From Vesta saturnalis (lineage: Eukaryota; Arthropoda; Insecta; Coleoptera; Lampyridae), in contig JARFJB010001495.1 of NCBI GenBank assembly GCA_036346205.1, positions 1,961,001-2,025,000 of the forward strand: a stretch of DNA of 64,000 bases, given 5' to 3'. Shown in pieces: positions 1-11,890 of the stretch. The notes under the pieces were generated by a model. It was not told where the DNA came from, did not search any database, and saw nothing but the letters and a program-made list of their open reading frames with translations. Within the stretch, counting starts at the first letter, position 1, and each line of letters starts with the position of its first letter. Both the position numbers and the translations under genes were made by a program.

Positions 1-970
1 TTCCGCACTGTTTCATTCACATTCAACTCTTTACTCACATTATGTGCGTATTTCATTCTCGCACCATTGTCCACTAGTCTGTCTACCCTAATTCTGGATG
101 TTCGCACTACGTTTGCTTTCCTTCTCCAGGCCCACTTTTGCCCTAGACACATTGTCGATATAACCAAAAGTCGTCCGATCGCGCATCATCATCATACACT
201 ATCAAGTCTATCATACTTTTAGATTCACCTCTTTGCCATGTATGCATATGCACATTTTTATGTTTAAATGACGTATTGGATACAAACAGGCTTCTCCACA
301 CAGACGTTCACCAGGCGTTTACCATTCTTATTGACCGTTTGGTCTCCGAACTTTCCTAGAACGCGTTCAGTATGTTCCTCTGTACACCTACCCATCCGTT
401 CATACCCCTCTATCATCACTCTTTCGTTTGGCTCACATTCGTTCAACTTTACTTCATTTCCAGAAGTTTTGACGTTCCTGCCCTCTTTCTCCATCCATTG
501 CATAGCATGCAATAATCTTCGAAACTCCATTTTCATGCTAACCCATATTACCGGGAGATACCAATTCGTACTGTTTAATACATCTTTTCGCTCTTTCACT
601 TAGATCATCCTAACTCCTTTTGCACAATCCACTTCAGTCTGAACTCCTGACCATAGTGCTAGGCTGCCATCCTCCATCTGCACAGCATCCTTTCGTTTGC
701 GCTTTGTCTCCGATACACACAGAATATCAAGGTGTCTTTCGTACATTACATTCATAATTTCAAATTATTTACCATGCATACCTCTAAAATTCCACGTACC
801 TACTCGCCACTCATTCCTTGGATAATCTTCAGCAATGGGGCCTGTCTGTTTCGACCTTGACCGCCTCTTGTAGCCAGGTCGATCCGAGGCAATTGTATTG
901 TTCTCTTGAGTAATACCATAGCGAGCAGACCGGTTACTGGCCAAATCGTGCCCAGGATGATGTAGCATTC
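1..970 (-). pseudogene. LINE endonuclease (5' part of a non-LTR retrotransposon), broken
   Basis: On the minus strand three frames join into an exonuclease-endonuclease-phosphatase domain of a non-LTR retrotransposon. The start of the domain reads VGTWNFRGMHGK near 780-820. It is followed by LDILCVSETK near 700, with the metal-binding Glu in SETK. A later block, FGDQTVNKNGKRLVN (about 300-350), matches the middle of the domain. KSMIDLIVYDDD (about 190-220) and RIRVDRLVDNGARMKY (about 50-100) match the end of the endonuclease and the linker to the reverse transcriptase. Stops (for example just after FRGMHGK) and frameshifts show it is dead. The reverse transcriptase would lie left of position 1. 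I infer an RTE- or Jockey-like clade but cannot fix it. The plus-strand frame over 268-603 is a shadow. Confidence 0.8.
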
Positions 971-1108
971 CCTACTAACGGTATCGTCCTACTACCGGTC
1001 AGTTGTTTGTGTACTGCCTCGACACGTATGGAAGTCAGAAGTAGAAATATATACAGATACAAGAAACATATAAACAATAGAGTGTATACTTACTGTATGG
1101 ACATCTAA

Positions 1109-1112
<4 letters not shown>

Positions 1113-1140
<28 letters not shown>
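1113..1140. repeat. (TA)n microsatellite
   Basis: About 14 uninterrupted TA units. Confidence 0.95.
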
Positions 1141-1145
<5 letters not shown>

Positions 1146-2239
1146 CATTTTTCACTTACATACGCTTCAATCACATCACGTTTGCTGTTATTTATTTGCT
1201 ACCAAATAATTCAATTATTTTTAATTTAGCTTTCCGTGTTATAATTATTTCTTTTGTTACTTAATTTAATATTTTTTTATCAAATCTGTTTTATTATTGT
1301 TGCGAACTGTGACAACTAAAACGTTTCCATCCTCTACGTTTCTTTTTTTTTTCAATTGAAGGGTAACATCAAATAACGATAATGGTCCCGTTGGCTCTCC
1401 CGACATTAATTGTTTAGTTTTAGGATTCATTAATTACAATTAAGATCAAACAGTAACAAAGGTAAAAGTTAGCTTAAATTTTGAATTTGCAGTCAAGGGG
1501 AAAATATTGTATAAGACAATATGCAACACACTGTTATAATTAACCTTAGAATATAGTACCAAAAACAAAAATTGGATCAACCTTCAAATTTGAAAACAAA
1601 GAGAAAAGAAATGTTCAAAAACTTACCACTTAATACGGATCTGCCCTGTATAGACACATCATTTGTATTTTTATATTTGACAAAATGCTACTGTTTAGAT
1701 TATTATTATTTTTGTTTATTAGTAATACTCAAACCGATAAAATCTCTTCAGTACCTTTTTACTTGTTCCCTAACGCGACTTGCTATCATTTATTTGAGAA
1801 AAGAAATTATTTAATTACTTTCATTTAGAATTTCGATTACAAATTAAGAGCCAGATATTTGTTTATTTTATTTATTTATTTGCTTTTTTTTTACTTTGAA
1901 TTACGGATTCGATCTAGTTATTTATTTTTATCATTTAAGCTAATAAAACAGTTCCTATGACAATGCTTACGTTTGGATTTGTTATAGAAAGGGGTTCATT
2001 ACAAGGATGAATCACATCTGGTATTTTTCCTACAAATACGTATTTATGATTGCTTTCTTTACCCCGCGCTACTGTAGCATAAAATAAGTTATTTTTTATT
2101 AGTTCTCTATAATTCATTGTTATTGCAAAGATTTTTACCTGTTTCAGTTCAATCCTTAGACAAAAGGGTGGTATTTATTTACGCTTTAAGTTTACTTTAC
2201 AATTTTACCGGTTTTAACAATCATATCTGGCATGGGTTT
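1141..2239. other. AT-rich DNA without a recognisable feature
   Basis: Short AT-rich frames only. A minus-strand frame at 1935-2117 could be an unrecognised continuation of the hAT fragment next to it, but I see no family motif in it. Confidence 0.6.
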
Positions 2240-2667
2240 AAAACAGACGTACCTCTTCGTAGGTTATCTACTAATAATTGAACATGATGGGGAAATAAAA
2301 CTTTTGGCCATAACCCTGGATCCTCAGAAAGTGGCAAAGATTTCTCTTCGCCGTCATCAAGTTTACAATCTTTGCTAGAAGTTGATTGTAGCTAAGTATT
2401 GACACTGCCTTCAAATTCCTTCTCGAGCAGTTCTTCATCGGTAGTTGAGCATACTGTAGGAATCAAGAAATTGCACACCATTTGGCTGCTACTTGGTTCA
2501 ATTTCTAATTCTGCCGTTGATATAGACAGAAGGTCTGTGTGGTTGGTTTTTGAAAAAAACGTTGTTATTTTTGCATTAGTTTTTTCTAAGTTTTCTTCTC
2601 GTTTTCGTTTGTTTAATAAGTTTTCATATCCGGGAAGTTTCTTTTTTCTTTTTTCCTCTTTAGACAT
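2240..2667 (-). pseudogene. hAT transposase N-terminal fragment (ZMYM1-like type)
   Basis: The minus strand begins MSKEEKRKKKLPGYENLL at 2667, a basic N-terminus typical of hAT transposases of the ZMYM1/TTF-zinc-finger type. After a stop at about 2392 another open stretch contains DPGLWPKVLFP and HHVQLLVDNL (about 2240-2320). This resembles the conserved DPxxWP block that precedes the TTF zinc finger in that family. The zinc finger, catalytic core and dimerisation domain are not seen downstream, so this is a truncated remnant. Assignment rests on these two blocks only. Confidence 0.6.
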
Positions 2668-2679
2668 CTATATATAAAT

Positions 2680-4700
2680 CCAAATTAATTCGCTTCATAT
2701 TTTATTAATTGCAAAAATAATTCAATCTTGAAAATTAATAAAAAAGAAAACATTTTAAAGTTTTAAATATTCCTAAGGTTGCGGCAAAACTTTAAAGTAG
2801 TTTCTTTAAAAGAAGATGGGTAACAATTAAAAATATTAAATAGTGTTTAAACTTGAAAAAAAAATTAATTATAAACAGTTACTTTTCCACCAAATTGTTT
2901 ACAAAACTTGTTTAACTTACCTTAGATAGAAGCTTTTAAGTAATCAATTCGAAGTAATACACGATTAAACGAACAAAAAAATTACTAGGTAAATAAATAT
3001 CACTATTAAAATTATTTCCTCTTAACTATTTATCAATTCTATCAAATAAACTCTTTTTATGTAGGAGGTCGAAATACAAGTCGCAGAATGCAAGTTACGA
3101 ATAATTATATACTCGTTAAAATGCAAGTTGAAACCCAACACAAATGACTAAGCCTTTATTATGAATAAAGAATCATTTATCTATGTTTATTATTATTTTT
3201 TTGAACAAAATAAAACTCGCTGAAATTGCACGCAGAAAGCTGTAATTATTGTAAAACAATAAATAATTACTACTATTTTCGTTTTCAAAAGATGGGAACA
3301 CAATTTTATTTTTGCATCCGCGGCGTCGTCGATTACAACGCACGTGTTGCCCATATGGACGGCACGGGCCTGTTAACTGCCCTAAAAGCGTTTACTTCAA
3401 GACCTAAAAAAACTACACAAACATAAATATATTTATTATATGTTGAACAGTATGATTATAATTAATAAATTAAACGAAATGATAAATTCAGCAGTAATTA
3501 GTTTCGCTATTACATATCATTTTCAATAAGTTTCAATAATTAATTCATTACTTATAATTACTAAATGTCATAATTTTTTTAAAGCTCTTTAGAATGATAT
3601 GTAATATCGAAACCGTTCGAGCATTATTACTATTTTTACTATTTTTCTATTTTGTAATTCTACTTAGTGCATAGCTTTAGTCTATCAAAAACATAACCGG
3701 CGAAATGGCGGTGTAGTAGCTGTTTTATATTTTTAAGTTATATTTAAAACGTGTTAATGAAGTATTCGTTACGACGCCGTACTTAATCCTAACGCAGTAA
3801 TCCTTACACAAACAAAAAAAAAAAGAAAATTAACAAGATATTACAATTAAAGATCATGGTTTTTTTTACGACTTCCAAGCTCGTTTATCTTAAGCTTTCA
3901 CAATAAATGAAATTTTCTTATTGCTTTTAACCGGTCAAACATTTAAATTAAATATTGAAAGTAAAAGAAATTGGTAGTCAAACAAACCCCTTGAATACGA
4001 ATAGTATTATTTGAATTATCTTCGAAAATTGGAAAATAAATTATCTCACTGGAAGTTTTCACCGATTGGCATGTTTATTTTCGTTTCCCTCGATCATTTT
4101 CTTAATCAGTTTCTCTACCCACACACTTTAATCTTGATTAAACGTCCCTAGCATATGGTTAAGTAATCTGATAACGATGTTTGAGTGAGCTGATTCAATT
4201 ATTTTGTGTCTTCGAGGTTGATGATAATCTCTTTATTGTTATTCTCTAAATCCATTCTGATTATGCATTGGGACTTGGTGACATTCATTTATTTTGAAAC
4301 GATCCCATATGTCTTTTAAACTAAATTCTAAATCAGTTCTGTTTCTAACTACTTTTTTAGGTACTGAAAGCTTTCTAAATGTGTGTGCTATATATGTCCA
4401 AAGACAAGAAAGGAAAGATCGTAATAACATTATTCTTTGTTCAAGTTTTTGTGAAATTTATCTACGGCAAATCTAAAAGTCTCATTTACCTTATCCACGT
4501 GACTCTTCTGAAGTTAAATGGCAAAAGTATTTAAATACTTTTTTATCTTACTAGGCCTTATAGATTTAATCATTGGTGACATTAAAATTAATTACCTTTC
4601 GAATTCTTGAGAAAATGAGAATATCAAATAATTTCAGAAACTAGTTCACCTATTCATCATTTATTCATAATTTAAAAAAAAATGTTTTTTTAACTTAGAA
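2680..4700. other. AT-rich DNA without a recognisable gene
   Basis: Only short frames without family motifs (for example 3226-3426 on plus and 4239-4430 on minus). No repeat end or RNA gene was recognised. Confidence 0.6.
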
Positions 4701-4704
4701 TAGC

Positions 4705-6800
4705 TTTTTTATATTTATTTATTTGCCAGTTCAACAATAAGTTGCATGTTATCTATGGCATAGATAAAAATGGTAATATAAGCAATAACAGGACATTCTT
4801 TGTGAATTATGCGATAAGTTATACTCTTACAAATTTGTTTAATAACTGATGGTTTATCTAATCACGGTCGGATTCGGATAGGTATAAATCTTGTGGTAGC
4901 TTTCGCCTCAAGCGTTTGATGGGTATTAGATCTGTGCCATCGCACTTATATATGGTTTTAAAGAATTGTTTGGCACTCGCGCTGATGTACCTTTGGATTG
5001 TTGGTATGTCAAGTTCGTAGTGTAGTTGCTCATTACGAATGAACCGAGGAGTATTCACTGTTATGCGGAGAATTTTATTCTGGAGTCTTTGTACCTTTGC
5101 TATGTTAGACTTCGGCGTGTTGCTCCAAATTGATGATGAAAATAGCACTAACCGTCTTATTATGGTACATTTGGGTTTTAGCGATGACTTTTTGTTAATG
5201 AGGAGGTACAGTTGCGTCACGTAGCCGTAATTTAGTTTGTGATTAACGTTAAGTGTCTAGGAATACTCCCCGATACTTTATGGTAGTATTCCAAGGAACA
5301 ATGTTGTTAATTGTTATGTTGGCAGGGCTTCTAATTCTTTTAAGGGAGAATATATTGGCTTGGCAAAATATGTGTTTAATTTGTATATTCCATTTGTTGA
5401 ACCATGTGCATACTAGGTGTATTGCAGACTGCTGCTTTTCTATAGCTAGGGTGAGGTCGATGTGGTGCGTCAGAACTGCATTGTCGTCCGCGAAGGTTGC
5501 TAAGGTTGCGCCTATGACGGGGATGTCTGAGGTAAAAATATTGAAGAGTGGGGGGCCCCAGTACGCTTCCTTGCGTTAGTACATACCGCAAAAGTACGGT
5601 TTTCGAGGAAAGAGAACGCTATGGCTTTTAGATACTTGGCTATGTCCATCTTGGTTATTTTGCTATTTAAGCATTCAAGCCCTTGTCCAAGGCCTGGGCT
5701 ACATCAAGGAGAACTACTGCAGTGTAACATTTGTTTTCGAAACCCTCTTCAATTTTTTCGGAAATTCGTTGGAGTTGGTGCTGCGTTGAGAATGGTTTTC
5801 TGAAGCCGAACTGGAATGGTGGTAGGATATTGAGTGGCGTTAATTCGTTTGTTAGTCGGGAGTGGATGAGAGTAATGTCAACAAGCTTATTGGTTTGTAG
5901 CTATTGAGCATCTTTTTGTCTTTGCCTGGTTTGGGAAATACTAATTATGAGAACATGCTTCCATCCTTTTGGGAAGTATCCTTGCCGAACGCATACATTA
6001 AATGTGATTGCGCGGTAGGCTAAGGTTTTGTTGGTGAACTGTGTTAGTATTAAGTTGCTTATGAGATCATACCTTGGGGCTCTTCTTTTTGGAAGACTGT
6101 CAATCATAGCTTTAATTTCTAGGGGGCAAGAAAGAATTATCGGTTCTGTTATCATTGAGAGGTGGGTTTCTACATTTTATGTACGCTGCGTGGTTTAGAG
6201 CGCAAGTATTTGTTGGAGTGAATACTGTTTCGTAATGGGTAGCAAAGGCTGTTGATTTTCTTCATCGGTAGCAAGTAGTGTATTATCCACTCTTAGAGTT
6301 GGGATTTCCTCTCGTTGCTTTCATACGCGCTCTCTCCATATTCCAATATCGCCGAGTTGAAGAACTTCAATATATTTTTGATATGAATTAATTCTCATCT
6401 CATCCAGAGTACCTTTTAAGCTGTGTGTTAGCCTGTTCAATAATCCTTTTGTTTCCGGGTTCCTGGTTCTCTGCCATTCGCGCCTGACTTGACTTTTTCT
6501 TGGTTGTTAGGATTTTTGTTAATTTTAGACGCTAGTGTTATCCTATGCACGCTGACGCTTGTTGATATTGTTAGTTTGGATATTGCTATGTCTATGTCAT
6601 TATTATTGTTCAGACTAGTTGGGCGTTTCAGCTGTTCATTGAGATTGTTCGCAATTAATTATCCCGTTTGTAAGTCTTGGTACTGGTTGTACTACCTGTG
6701 GTGTGCTGATAAATGTTATTATCATTGGTATGTGATCTGAATCTAGTACTTCTACTTCATTTTGAAATATTGGTTTGTCGAAGTTTCTCAGGGACTATTA
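4705..6800 (-). pseudogene. Jockey-like LINE: end of endonuclease plus reverse transcriptase
   Basis: Minus-strand non-LTR retrotransposon read through several frames. From 5' to 3': LDSDHIPMIITF (about 6720), the end of the endonuclease; a linker; LPKRRAPRYDLIS (about 6080), an RT motif; VVLLDVAQALDKG (about 5690), the first catalytic Asp; GSVLGPP (about 5560); FADDNAVLT (about 5480), the catalytic double Asp, intact; and the thumb/C-terminal block IWSNTPKSNIAKVQRLQNKI (about 5100) ending at the stop at 4858. The 3' end has an AAATAAATAAATA-type tail near 4710-4730, as in Jockey-clade LINEs. The 5' side, with the N-terminal endonuclease and ORF1, is missing where the CA/CG repeat begins at about 6816. 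Confidence 0.85.
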
Positions 6801-6815
6801 TTTGGAGGGAGTATA

Positions 6816-7727
<912 letters not shown>

Positions 7728-9055
7728 CCCTGTATGTTGTACTCTACTATTCTGATGATCAACTTGGAGCATCCAATGAGAACTGACCGGTAATTAGTTC
7801 AAATTCCCGTAATTACCAAATAAAAAAAGTACCCGCGTTAAATTAGAACGATTGTTAAAAAAAATGGTCAACATTTTAGATTTTATATCATTAAAAACTA
7901 TTTTTAAATTATTCTTTTGTCGTTTGTTTTGCTAGTTTCGAACCTGAAATTTTATTTTATAAATCAATTTATTCATTACCTATTTACGTAAGGTATTTTG
8001 GTGAGATAAGTACGATTATGCCTTATGGAGGGATGGTTAAATGTAGATAAAATGTTATTGCATACCATTAATGTATACAGACTTATGGGCAAGTATTTTT
8101 AGTTTTTCTGTGTATGGTTTTTAAGTGACTACCTTTTACTATAGTATTACACACTCAATCCATACTAGCTGTCGCATAGGAAGTAAGCGGGTTACCGGCT
8201 AAGGTCGCAGAAGAAGGTCGTAGGTCTTAGTAATACATCTGAAATATTTCTTCAAATTTCAGACTTATTGTCAAGGAAAAATTGATAATATAAATTATTC
8301 GTGAATGATCGTAGAAAATAGGATTAGTGCCCACTCGGTAAGTTACCAACTCAAATTCAAACACAAAATTGGTAATATTCACTTTAAATTTCAAAAAATA
8401 CGTTGAGATTTGTTTAAATAAGTTTATTAAATTGCATCAAAAAATATTGAATCAATAATCGCTAAATAAGCACAAACAACTGCAGAAATGCTTCCTTAGC
8501 TTTAACGAATTATACTTGTTCAATCTGAAAACAAAATTTACTTTACGGTAATGCAGAGCAATCGTAACATTCTATAGCTGGGTTAGAATCGTCAACCAAA
8601 AATTTAATGAGTAAAGTTTACTAACATTAGGGTTTACTTTCTAGATTTAAATTAATACTGTGACATAATTTATAACGGTTATCACAGTTATCAGTGAACA
8701 TCCACTTTACTAATGAATGTAATTAAAGGTTATAATTATTTTTAGTCTATTCCACTAGTACCGATATGTGGAACCTTGACTAAAAAAATGAATTGTGTCA
8801 AACTGTCCAAACGTTAGTCAAAAATGTCTAGAATATGTTATCTAGGATTTATATTGCAATCCCCTTACCTTTCATTACATCTGATTAAGGTAAGTAATTG
8901 TAAATCTTTAAATCCTTATTTTTAATACATCATGTTCAGCAAGAATAAATGATTGAAGGTTATTATCATTCAAAAAGAAAGGAGATATTGAGTCATTACG
9001 GCAATGTGATGAATAAGTATATGGAGCTTCACAATAACGAAAATAAAATTCTAAA
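7728..9055. repeat. Left arm of a giant inverted repeat (about 1.3 kb)
   Basis: The segment matches the reverse complement of 11890-13797 along its length. Anchors include GATCAACTTGGAGCATCCAA (7757 onward against about 13770), GGAAGTAAGCGGGTTAC (about 8180 against about 12770), TAGTGCCCACTCGGTAA (about 8325 against about 12630) and GAATAAATGATTGAAGGT (about 8943 against about 11980). Identity is clearly less than perfect, so the pair is old. The arms contain no recognised gene. Confidence 0.85.
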
Positions 9056-9169
9056 TTCTCTTAACTTTAGTACGAAACGAGTTAAAGAGTTCGGACAAAA
9101 TCGAGGTCTAATGTTACAACCTGTTTAAAAAGAAATCGGTTTTTGAATATTTAGTGATAGTGCCAAGGG

Positions 9170-9370
9170 CACCATCTACTAAATATTTTTTATCTACAAG
9201 GATAGTCGTGTTACGCTTCATTGGATAGGTGCTTTACATACTTCTCTTAAAAATGTAAAAATCCAATTATCACTTCTCTACCAGGATACCGTTTGTCAAG
9301 ATGCACTTGTGTGGAGGTACACCATCTTGATAAAATGTTTATTTCCATTCCTTGAAATTCTTGAACATTA
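9170..9370 (-). pseudogene. Small DD41D-type transposase scrap
   Basis: On the minus strand near 9300 one frame reads TFYQDGVPPHK, which matches the block around the second catalytic Asp of the mariner-type transposases elsewhere in this window (compare YQQDGAPPH and MHDGAPPH). The flanks are too decayed to extend it. Confidence 0.35.
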
Positions 9371-9412
9371 CTTTCTACAGCTTGCGTTATTCCAGGGTTC
9401 GATGCCATTCTC

Positions 9413-9607
9413 TCATATAACAAGGTTTAATATGTAATGAAAGTATCTATCGGTGTGTGTCCGTTTTCGGAAAACTTTAAAAGGTAGAAAATTATTAGCT
9501 TTAGATATTAGTATGTCTAGAAACGGTAGACTTCCGTTAATATCCTTCTTCATGGTAAACTGAATGCTTGGATGAATATCATTTATAAAATCTAAAATGT
9601 AGAACAT
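9413..9607 (-). pseudogene. Penelope-like element reverse transcriptase fragment
   Basis: Open minus-strand frame of 64 residues containing INDIHPSIQFTM, NGSLPFLDILIS and FRKRTHTDRYFHY. The block N-x-IHP-IQFTxE / LPFLDVLV / KxTHTDRYL is highly characteristic of Penelope-like reverse transcriptases. The upstream catalytic blocks and the downstream C-terminus are absent here. It points outward, toward the left inverted-repeat arm. A related fragment in the opposite orientation lies at about 11556-11745. Confidence 0.8.
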
Positions 9608-11378
9608 TGTTAATTCGCATAGATACGCAAAGCAAAACAGTTGTTACACAATATCAGCTGATGAATTTAATATTTATTTTATAATTGTCTCTAAGAACAT
9701 AATCAGTTCACTACCAGGGGTTACTCTAAACGCAATTGATACTTGTGATATTAATACTCCTGAAAATTTAAAGTTTAATTTCCATTTAGTATCACACGCT
9801 GAGATAAGAGATGTAATAATTTCGTTAAAAATTAGTACTAGCAAAGATATTTTTGGCATTAAAGTAAATCTTAATAAAAGCAATCCTAGTATGTACGTTG
9901 ATCCTTTACAAAAGCTAGTTAACGACGCTCTTCGCAACGGGATATTCCCTAATGTACTGAAAAATGCTGAGGTTGTACCATTACACAAAAAAGGAGATGT
10001 CAATAACGTACAAAATTATCGACCTGTGTCTATTTTACTTGTTTTTTCCAAAATCTTCGAAAAGGTTTGTTTTAAGCAATACTCGCATTTTTTTTAACGT
10101 AATAACTTATTTTACAAAAATCAATTTGTTTTTAGCTCTAGAGGATGTATAATTGACGCTCTAATATCATTTGTTAATTCTACGTTGGACTGTTTTGAAA
10201 AAAAGGGGAGAACTCTGTTGCTACCTTCTTAGATTTTTCCCGTGCATTTGATTGTGTTTCCCATGATATATTGCTCGAAAGAATAGAAAAAGTTTATAAA
10301 TTCGACAAACTTAGTGTGTCTTTAATAAAATCTTATTTATGTAATAGGACACAATGTGTTGGTATAATCGTATAATCAATATTCCAAGACAATGGCGGTA
10401 TTATGTGGAGTTCCTCAAGGGAGTATTCTTGGGCCACTTCTATTTCTTATTTACATAAAAATGACTTGCCCAAGTATTTGTCAATGTAAGACAATTGCAT
10501 TCTTTATGCCGATGCTATTACCTTAATCTTAACAAATGAATTTTGAAGGTAATATACAGTTTGGCTAATGAGTGGTGTATTGCAAACCAATTAAATGTTA
10601 ATTCCTCAAAAAGTGAACAACTTACTTTTTCTTTAAGGACATCTCTTGTGGAAACTTATAAGCATGTAAAATTCCTTGGTGTGTATTTTGATTCTAAATT
10701 ACAATATCATTTCCATGTGGAACGCATTCAAGCAAAGTTGAGTACCAACATATTTGTTTTGCGTAGACTGTCTGCGAATGTTTCCAATGAAGTTTTAAGA
10801 ACTGCATACTTTGGTTTATGCCATAGTCTTTTCACGTATGGAATTATTGTGTAGGGAAATTCGTCACATAGCGGTAATTTGTTTAAACTACAAAGGAGAA
10901 CGGTTAGAATCTTAGCTAATATTGGATTTAGGGATGATTGCAAATCCGCCTTTATTTAAAAATTTTAAGTCTACCTTAGCTTGTTGGACGTATGCAAATA
11001 ATAATTTATCTAATTTCACTCAGCAATCTGAAATTCATTGCCACAACACGAGAAATAATAACGATCTGCGATCTGTTAACATTAAACAAAACTCAGCAAG
11101 GATATAAATATATGTCCATCAAGTTCTACAATTGCCTTCCTAATTGCATAAGATCCTTAAATCACATATCATTTTCAGAAAGCAATTAAACATTTTCCCA
11201 CGTGTCATGCGTTTTATGCAATTAATGAATTATGAAAATTTAATTTTGAAAATAATTTTATTCTATAAATAATTTACTTTTGTTCATGAATTTTTAAAAG
11301 TTTAGTTATATTATTAATGTATTGGTTTTGTTATGACGAGTGTATGTAATTATTTTGTTGTTATTATTATTATTATCT
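9608..11378 (+). pseudogene. LINE reverse transcriptase (Jockey-like), catalytic site mutated
   Basis: Plus-strand RT read through several frames: SADEFNIYF (about 9658) at the N-terminus; VVPLHKKGD and NYRPVSIL (about 9970-10035); ATFLDFSRAFDCVSHDIL (about 10220-10275), the first catalytic Asp; GVPQGSILGPLLFLIYI (about 10410); YADAITLIL (about 10506), in which the usual YADD has become YADA; then KFLGVYFDSKLQYHF, LSTNIFVLRRLS and HSLFTYGIIV (about 10665-10850). The element ends near 11378 with a TTATTATTATTAT tail. No endonuclease is present, so it is 5' truncated. It sits in the middle of the giant inverted repeat. Confidence 0.85.
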
Positions 11379-11555
11379 GACGTGGAACAACACACGGCCT
11401 TCACGATCTACAAAGTGGAAATTAACGGAAATAAATTAATTTTAATAATAACTTTTTTAGGATAAGTATGTATCCACTTTTTTTATTGTAAAAACAAAAA
11501 CAATAAGCTATGTCAGATGGACGTTTAAAACTTGATGATACTTTTGCTATTTTGC

Positions 11556-11745
11556 AAGGCACTACATAAATTTTTAGATTTTATAAATGGTTTTAATCTC
11601 AGCATTCTGTTCAACATTGGTTTAATTAAATCTTTAGTAGATCGAGCAAAACGAATTTGTGATCCTGAATTTTTGAAAGATGATTATAAATATTTTACAA
11701 AATCCTAACAAGCCAATGGGCATTCACTTAATGATATAATAATGT
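11556..11745 (+). pseudogene. Penelope-like element fragment, internally deleted
   Basis: A plus-strand frame reads KFLDFING, then GLIKSLVDRAKRICDPEF, then ANGHSLNDII. The first block corresponds to the FTMxxE region of the fragment at 9413-9607. The second is the LV-RA-xIC block that in complete Penelope-like proteins lies well downstream. The DNA between them has been lost. This fragment and the one at 9413-9607 point away from each other. Confidence 0.65.
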
Positions 11746-11890
11746 TATTAAACCTGCTAGCCATAACCATAAAGAAAAAAAAAGATCCATTAGCTTCTGG
11801 TGAATTTGTTAAATGTTTATATTCATCTTTCAAAAATTCAGGATCACAAATTCGTTTGGCCCGGCCGCTAAAGATTTAGTTAAACCACGG
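11745..11890 (-). repeat. Inverted second copy of the Penelope C-terminal block
   Basis: The minus strand repeats the RAKRICDPEFLKDEYKH block found on the plus strand at about 11650-11700, so the two copies form an imperfect local palindrome of roughly 80 bp per arm (11626-11700 against about 11815-11885). It touches the inner end of the right giant arm. Confidence 0.65.

Noticed and set aside
268..603. Plus-strand frame of 111 codons
   Set aside because: Opposite strand of a recognisable LINE endonuclease.
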